Assembly (NCBI GenBank): GCA_900491605.1
Contig: UESW01004830.1
Location: 186,001 to 250,000 of the forward strand
Source of the DNA: Calamus simplicifolius
Taxonomy: Eukaryota; Streptophyta; Magnoliopsida; Arecales; Arecaceae
Length of the DNA stretch: 64,000 bases
Direction of reading: 5' to 3'
The notes under the pieces are model-generated. The model was not told where the DNA came from and ran no database searches. It saw only the letters and a program-made list of their open reading frames with translations. A program made the position numbers and the translations under genes. Below are positions 59,601 to 64,000 of this stretch, piece by piece. The first letter of the stretch is position 1; every line of letters begins with the position of its first letter.

Positions 59601-61087
59601 TCGCGATCGCAGTCAACCGACGGGTGTCAACCGTTGGATCACGATCGCGATCATGATTTGATCACTATATCTCGACCCTTCATCCGATCGATCAACGATC
59701 AATTGATCTCAACCCCTTATCTTGATCCGATCAGTCTCCACCATCGGATCATCATGATCTAGAAAAAATTTAAAGCCCCTCAAGCTCAACTGTTGGATGC
59801 GATCGCGATCATGATTTAATCACCACATCTCGACCCTTCATCCGATCGATCAACGATCAATTGATCTCAGCCCCTTATCTTGATCGATCAGTCTCCATCG
59901 TCGGATCATCATGATCTAAAAAAATTTAAAGCCTTCAAGCTCCTCGCGACGATGCGCACGTACAAAGTGCAAAATGCATCTACAAAGCGTCCATTGCGTT
60001 CGCACACGAAGTGCAAAGTATCCATTGCACCCTTCGCACACGCACACGTGCGCAAGGGTGATGCTATGCATGACCTCAAGCTCTCCACTTATGGTGAGCC
60101 TAAGGAACTTAAGCTTCAAGAAAGTCGTTTTCATATAAGTGAACCTTCCTTAAATGTTTCCGCAATTTCTCATTCACTAAAGGACGGTGATGGACTTTCA
60201 AGGCCCATTAAGGTATTTAGGCGTATTTTGGCCCATTACCCAACAATCTTAACCAATTTCATAAGGAATCAGATCATCAAACAACGAAAAACAGAAAGAA
60301 TTAAACGTTGCATTGGCGCCCAAAAAATAATCAAAGAAGATTTTTCTTTTCTTTTTTTTTAAATTCAATTGAAGGCAAGACAAACCATTTGATGTCTTCT
60401 GGGTGATCGGTGATGGTTCTTTTTGACAACAGCTTCCCAATCTCCATCACTTTTCTCCTCGCTCTCCTCCTGCGGATCCATTCAAATAAAACCCTTCATT
60501 CAGCGCTAAACAACAATCCCACTCATCAAAAGCACCAACTTATTACAGAATACAAGAGCGGGGAGAGGGGGGTGCAGCGGTGTGCAATGGAACGAAAGGT
60601 CTCGCCTTTCTTGAACTCCATGGGCTCTGATCATGACGATAACTGCTCTCGTCCTGGGGACACATCCAAATAAACCCACCATCTAACATTCATCAAAAGA
60701 GGGAAAAAAAACGACGACTTTATGGAAAATCTCAATGGGCGAGAGGGCAATAGAGAATCAAAGGCCTCGCCTTTCGTGAGCTCCATGAGTTCTGATCGCA
60801 GCGATAGCTGCTATATTGCTCTTCTTCCGCTTTCTCATGGTGCCCTGAAGAAACCACCTGCGTTTAACCTTCCCCCCGTTGTCAGAAGCGAAAAGAACAA
60901 ATAGACCAAGAAGATAAGAAAACGAAGGAGAAAGAGAAGAAGAAGACGAAAATGATGAGACCTCGGCCCAGGTGGATCGCGAGCGCTGCTCGTCGCGAGG
61001 AGGGGATTGGGTTCGAGGCGCTTCCCCGCCGTTATCGCCGCCCACACCGAGAGCTAAGTCGACCAAACCATTGATGAGGCCTTCCAT
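47625..61087 (-). CDS. EndoU (XendoU-family) poly(U)-specific endoribonuclease
   Basis: Four exons on the minus strand: 61,087-60,962; 52,140-51,532; 50,578-50,509; 47,855-47,625, about 345 residues. Exon 1 encodes the conserved plant N-terminus MEGLINGLVDLALG ... SRSTWAE. The EndoU domain has RPTYSRFCSLLDNYNPYEG, the two active-site histidines in FEHVFVGEIK and VSGFHNWIQFYLEE, and the C-terminal lysine region NIKCYRLGKNKIGSAFP. The family cuts RNA 3' of uridines leaving cyclic phosphate; plant roles are little known. Introns are 8.8, 0.95 and 2.65 kb, the first holding a whole copia element. The 70-bp third exon is two bases short of in-frame: a family-like FPR segment is read only in another frame after GYI (near 50,531). 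A middle exon between the N-terminus and the EndoU domain may exist unrecognised, although exons 1 and 2 join in phase. Confidence 0.86.
51231..51450. repeat. About 110-bp tandem duplication in EndoU intron 2
   Basis: Two adjacent copies begin CTTGTAAAGGAT (51,231 and 51,340) and end CTTTACCAGCACCTAC (51,337 and 51,450). Each contains GAAGGTGACAC and a TTTA microsatellite that differs by one unit. A few substitutions separate them, so the duplication is not brand-new. Confidence 0.85.
52561..52584. repeat. (AAT)n microsatellite in EndoU intron 1
   Basis: About eight AAT units. Confidence 0.9.
53195..54380 (-). repeat. Copia 3' LTR
   Basis: Starts TGTTGGTGGG and ends TTACCCAACA on the plus strand; 1186 bp. 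Contains repeated GATC-rich segments (53,640-54,055) including several near-copies of ACCGACGATCG and GATAAGCCTTTTCAT. Confidence 0.93.
54995..58822 (-). pseudogene. Copia gag-pol, multiply broken
   Basis: The gag ATG is at 58,822; a frameshift near 58,770 precedes the main gag segment (58,742-58,353). The CX2CX4HX4C knuckle (CFVCGKQGHKSKDC) and protease (WYIDTGATRHVC) lie in 58,281-57,622. Integrase follows (57,540-56,898), with WHDRLGHVNF, the HHCC cysteines, HSDLCDL, FIDDSTRY and SDRGGEY. RT (56,533-55,958) has WIFKKKLKADGS, DVKTAFLNGELDEEIYMEQP and SLYGLKQAPKQWH. RNase H (55,744-54,995) has STSGYVFTLGGGAVSWKS and ADPLTKGLP. Frame breaks or stops occur between most segments, and the RT YVDD region near 55,940 falls in a gap between open frames. 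Confidence 0.92.
58865..60245 (-). repeat. Copia 5' LTR with internal duplication
   Basis: Same ends as the 3' LTR but 1381 bp, about 195 bp longer. The excess is mainly a repeat of the segment from CGCGATCATGATTT through AATTTAAAGCC (first copy about 59,643-59,790, second about 59,802-59,939). A TATA-like CTATAAATAGG on the minus strand lies near 59,208-59,198. Confidence 0.92.
60588..60814. repeat. Local direct duplication, about 60 bp
   Basis: 60,588-60,650 and 60,752-60,814 share CTCGCCTTTC, GAGCTCCATG or close variants, TTCTGATC and ACGATA/GCGATA in the same order, about 164 bp apart. Located in EndoU intron 1 near exon 1. Confidence 0.6.
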
Positions 61088-61094
61088 CTCTTGC

Positions 61095-61117
61095 CTCTCT
61101 CTCTCTCTCTCTCTCTG
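61095..61117. repeat. (CT)n tract at the EndoU start
   Basis: About 11 CT units just upstream of the EndoU ATG; on the sense strand this is a GA-rich leader, a common feature of plant 5' untranslated regions. Confidence 0.85.
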
Positions 61118-61199
61118 GGAGAGGAGAGCCTGGAAAGCGGCTTTGGTCGCTGGGAAGAAGTCACCATCGCGGGGGCCAGGACGGTGGGGAATTAATTAC

Positions 61200-62270
61200 A
61201 AATAATAAATGATACGTTGCAACCGCGGAGGAGAAACTCGGGCAGCGATCACATGGGCGGATTTGGATAGGCGTTATATTCGGGCAAGAAAAGTAATTGA
61301 ATTTTTGGATGATTAGATGGAGATTCATTTTCAAACTCAAAAGATTTTCTTTGTATCTTCATTCAATCCCTGTCTAATCCTAAGAAAATTATCTTCACTG
61401 GATAATAATATTGATAGTAAATTAATTACTAAATATTATTAGTTTTGTATTTTTTTTAACAAGTTGTCTTCTTGAAATAATGGCGAATTAATTATCAATA
61501 AATAGGATTGGTATCTTTTTTTTTTTTTTAGGCCTCAGTTTGGACTCGGGTCCAGGCTTATCCTGAAGCCCAATCAAATTGACTTACAACAATCTTTGTG
61601 AATCAAAACTTAGGCTGATAAAGTATATTTTTTATTTTTACCTGTTTAACTAGTTGCAACTAATTATTCTAAAAAAATTAGTATGATATGAAGAGTTATT
61701 CTTACATAATCGATAACAAATTTAGTATAAAATTTTAAAAGCTCATCATGTTTTAAAATTTTAAAATTATATTTTGATTCAATTAGAATCTAATTAAAGG
61801 CTAACACTTTGAATCCTTTTTTAGTTCAGACTTCAAGCTGGGCTAGGTCAAGTAATGGCTTAAGCCCATCCTGCATTGTTTTTGAAGACTCTAATTTAAG
61901 GCTAAATCTAGCTCAAATCGATTTGAACCTATAATATTTTTTTTTCAATTCAATAAAAACATCAGCCCTTCTCATGGTGAAACAAAAAAAAAAATATCGG
62001 CATAATTGACTAATATAACATATATAATCTGATATTAAATCTTATAGAACTTATTTTATATTGTTTTTATATTTTTTTTCTCTAAATGGTAATCTAAATA
62101 TTTATCTAATTATAAACCCTAATGTTTGAAGAGGAAAGAAAAAGGTTCTAAAAGCAAGCCAAAACATTTCTCCAATTATAAATCTTAATGTTTGAAAGGG
62201 AAGAACAAATGGCAATATGCGACGTTTAAGGGGAAAAAATGAGGCTCAACAATGTTCAGTAGTGACGTAC
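61200..62270. other. Region upstream of EndoU
   Basis: AT-rich DNA with T-runs and no recognisable gene. It should contain the EndoU promoter, but no clear TATA box was found near the start. Confidence 0.45.
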
Positions 62271-62492
62271 TGTTGCTGCCAGATTACCTTTAGGGAGCGT
62301 CGAGTGGAATAAGAGCTTCACGGGCCTTCAGAGGTATGATAGGATTGTCTCTCCTAGTCGGAATCCTACAAGAAAAGTTCCGGATCGATGGTTCTGGCGG
62401 AGACCCTTCGACGCTCAAGTCAGCAATCGGAAGAACAAGAATTTTAGATGAGAGAATAGAGATTCGTCCCTTGCTCGTCGCAAGTTAGGGTC

Positions 62493-62502
62493 CTTTATAT
62501 AC
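62493..62502 (-). promoter_or_regulatory. TATA box of second Tat LTR
   Basis: The minus strand reads GGTATATAAAGGA, at the same relative position as the TATA box of the LTR at 10,985. Confidence 0.5.
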
Positions 62503-62780
62503 CTATTCGGGAGCCCCTCTTACCCTTCGGCGGTAACAGTCGGTTCTCCTCTTTTGTTAAGATCGGCTCCGTCATTTGATGCCCAGCTGTTAAACACGCT
62601 CCGTAGATATCGACAACTGCTCAGTATCTATAACCGCCCATGATCTCAGCAACAGCGGATGAGCAACAGTGGATGAGTAGGCTATGTTGCAGTTGGTGTT
62701 TTAAATCGGCTTAGCAGGCGAAGTCAGCTTCATAGTTGAAACAACATCAATAGCATGTGGTTGAGGTCGCCGAGATTGAA

Positions 62781-62995
62781 GTCGATGCCGAGCCGTGGTC
62801 GAGGCCAAAGCTGAGGCCGAGCTGTGGTCGAGCCGTGGGCGAGGCCGAGGCTGAGGTCGGAGCCGTGGCCGAGGCCGAGGCTGAGGTTGGAGCCATGGTC
62901 GAGCCGTGGCCGAGGCCGAGGCCGAGGCCAGATCCATGGTCGAGCCGTGGCCGAGGCCGAGGCTAAGGCCAGAGCCATGGCCGAGGTTGGCTGAA
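62781..62995. repeat. GC-rich minisatellite (GCCGAGGC / GAGCCGTGG)
   Basis: Imperfect short-period repetition of GAGGCCGAGGCTGAGG and GTCGAGCCGTGG over about 210 bp, next to the LTR in the 3' region of the second Tat element. It produces repetitive open frames on both strands that are not genes. Confidence 0.85.
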
Positions 62996-63404
62996 ATCAT
63001 TACTTTGCTCATAAATTCACGCGGGCCATTATTGCACCGTCCGAAGGCATGATTAGTCACATCAGATGCCCCCGCCCCTGAGATGGGTGAGCATGCATTT
63101 ACCATCGAAAGGGGGCATTTTATCACCTGGTGGCTAATCTTGAAGTGCCACGCGTTAAGGGCCATTTCCTTTATGACGCATCGGACATTGCAGCGCCATT
63201 ATTTCGCTGTTGAGATCGGGAGGGATTTTCCTCGAGTGTCGGGCTACGAAAAGGCAGGCACATTATTGCGGTGAGGTCACCACCATCCCATCATTGGTCA
63301 TGCCCTTCGTATCCTGCACTCCGTGCGGTTGCCGTAGCTGACTCCAATGGCAATCGATCACGTGGCCGAAACGAACCAGGCGGGACAATTTGAAAAGACG
63401 AGGC

Positions 63405-63412
63405 TATAAAAG
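63405..63412 (+). promoter_or_regulatory. TATA box for the antisense ORF
   Basis: TATAAAAG on the plus strand, about 150 bp before the ATG at 63,555, followed by a pyrimidine-rich leader (CCTTCACCTTCTTCGCCTTC). It is opposite in direction to the LTR transcript. Confidence 0.55.
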
Positions 63413-63554
63413 GGATTGCTTTCGATCCAAGCCGCCTTCACCTTCTTCGCCTTCTTCCCATTTTGGTCATGCTTGAGCCTGTTCATCTCCCACCTCCCGA
63501 GCTCTTCGTCCCCGATTCTGTCGGCTTCATATCCTTCAGGTCAGTTCTGCTTCC

Positions 63555-64000
63555 ATGGCTTCTTCTTCCCCATCATGTTTGATTTCTGATTTCGGGGGTT
63601 ATTCCCCCAGTCCTCGACCTTCTTCTTCTCCCCGCTTAGTTGGTCCTCCTCCGCAGAGGATGTCCCAGCGGAGCAGCGGGAGCTGCTGGGTGAACTCCCA
63701 CCGGGAATCACCCGGCCGCCGGATGGGTCCCTGTCCGGCATCGCCCGGCTATTGTCGGCCCCTCCTCCCTTGTGAGGCAGTCTCCCGAGAGGACTTCCTT
63801 TGTCATGACTGCCCAAGAGATTATCAATCTCAGAGCTCAATACCAAATCCCTACCGACCTCCATCTTTACCAGCCCCTTCCCGAGGACAGAGTAGTCTCC
63901 TCCTACCCTGGTTGCCTTTTACAAATCATACTTTAAGGCCAGCCTTCGTCTTCCATCCATCCCTTTATACTTAATGTGTTAGATCAGTACTCTTTGACCC
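63555..64000 (+). pseudogene. Tat extra ORF, 'putative gypsy-type transposon' family, partial
   Basis: Starts at the ATG at 63,555 with a Ser/Pro-rich N-terminus. The conserved part is readable in pieces: ELLGELPPGITRPPDG (about 63,685), then MTAQEIINLRAQYQIP from 63,805 and DRVVSSYPG, then a shift near 63,915. This pattern matches the plant protein family often labelled putative gypsy-type transposon (Transposase_28), known as an additional, frequently antisense, ORF of Tat elements. At least two frameshifts are present and the ORF continues past the window. Its function in the element is unknown. Confidence 0.6.

Larger units (their letters stand above)
53195..60245 (-). mobile_element. Full-length Ty1/copia retrotransposon in EndoU intron 1
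   Basis: A 7051-bp element with two LTRs (53,195-54,380 and 58,865-60,245) flanked by an exact 5-bp duplication ATCTT (53,190-53,194 and 60,246-60,250). The internal order on the minus strand is gag, protease, integrase, RT, RNase H, which is the copia order. A purine tract GTGGGGAT directly precedes the 3' LTR. It lies in the same orientation as the host gene. The LTRs differ by substitutions and indels, and the coding region has many breaks, so the insertion is not recent. Confidence 0.95.
62271..64000 (-). mobile_element. Second Tat-type element, 3' LTR and antisense ORF region
   Basis: The LTR end reads TGTTGCTGCC at 62,271, aligning with the LTR end at 10,985. The following 200 bp share GACGCTCAAGTCAG, AAGAAAAGTTCCGG and a minus-strand TATATAAAGG. 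Orientation is therefore minus, and 62,271 is the outer edge of the 3' LTR. The interior contains a GC-rich minisatellite and a plus-strand ORF of the extra Tat type. The rest runs beyond the right edge. The inner LTR boundary could not be fixed. Confidence 0.68.

Noticed and set aside
62701..63165. Minus-strand frames rich in Arg-Pro or Ala-Ser repeats
   Set aside because: Translations of the GC-rich minisatellite.

Overview
This 64 kb window is plant nuclear DNA, most likely from a monocot and possibly a palm. Host genes have several exons and long AT-rich introns. The first exon of the beta-amylase gene is very GC-rich, as is common in monocots. About half of the window is transposon sequence. 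I see no bacterial operons, rRNA, tRNA or CRISPR. The palm suggestion is inference from the overall look, not from a diagnostic sequence.

Left part (1-17,000) is a nest of transposons. An Athila-type Ty3/gypsy element on the minus strand (1-4284, running off the left edge) sits against a 47-bp tandem array. That array starts about 10 bp beyond the pol stop of a decayed Tat-type Ty3/gypsy element (minus strand, roughly 4285-11,590). Upstream of the Tat 5' LTR lies a second array of about 45-bp palindromic monomers in an alternating A/B pattern. This array is split by a complete but mutated hAT transposon (12,283-15,845) with 25-bp inverted ends and an exact 8-bp target duplication. A copia-type LTR end with an initiator-Met primer-binding site follows near 16,980.

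Middle part (18,000-44,700) holds host genes. They are the 3' portion of a novel plant SNARE gene (NPSN, plus), a complete four-exon receptor-like cytoplasmic kinase of the PBL19/PCRK1 group (plus), and a four-exon chloroplast beta-amylase (minus). Small non-autonomous DNA transposons and microsatellites lie between and inside them.

Right part (47,600-61,100) is one minus-strand gene for an EndoU (XendoU-family) poly(U)-specific endoribonuclease. Its 8.8-kb first intron contains a full-length, degenerate Ty1/copia element (53,195-60,245) with two LTRs and a 5-bp target duplication. From 62,271 a second Tat-type element begins with its LTR. An opposite-strand ORF with its own TATA box resembles the extra 'gypsy-type transposase' antisense ORF of Tat elements.

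The genes do not form a pathway: they are unrelated neighbours (membrane fusion, immune-type signalling, starch breakdown, RNA cleavage). Three of the four host genes need one or two extra bases in a short homopolymer to keep a family-like reading frame. This points to base-calling or assembly contraction as a serious alternative to mutation.
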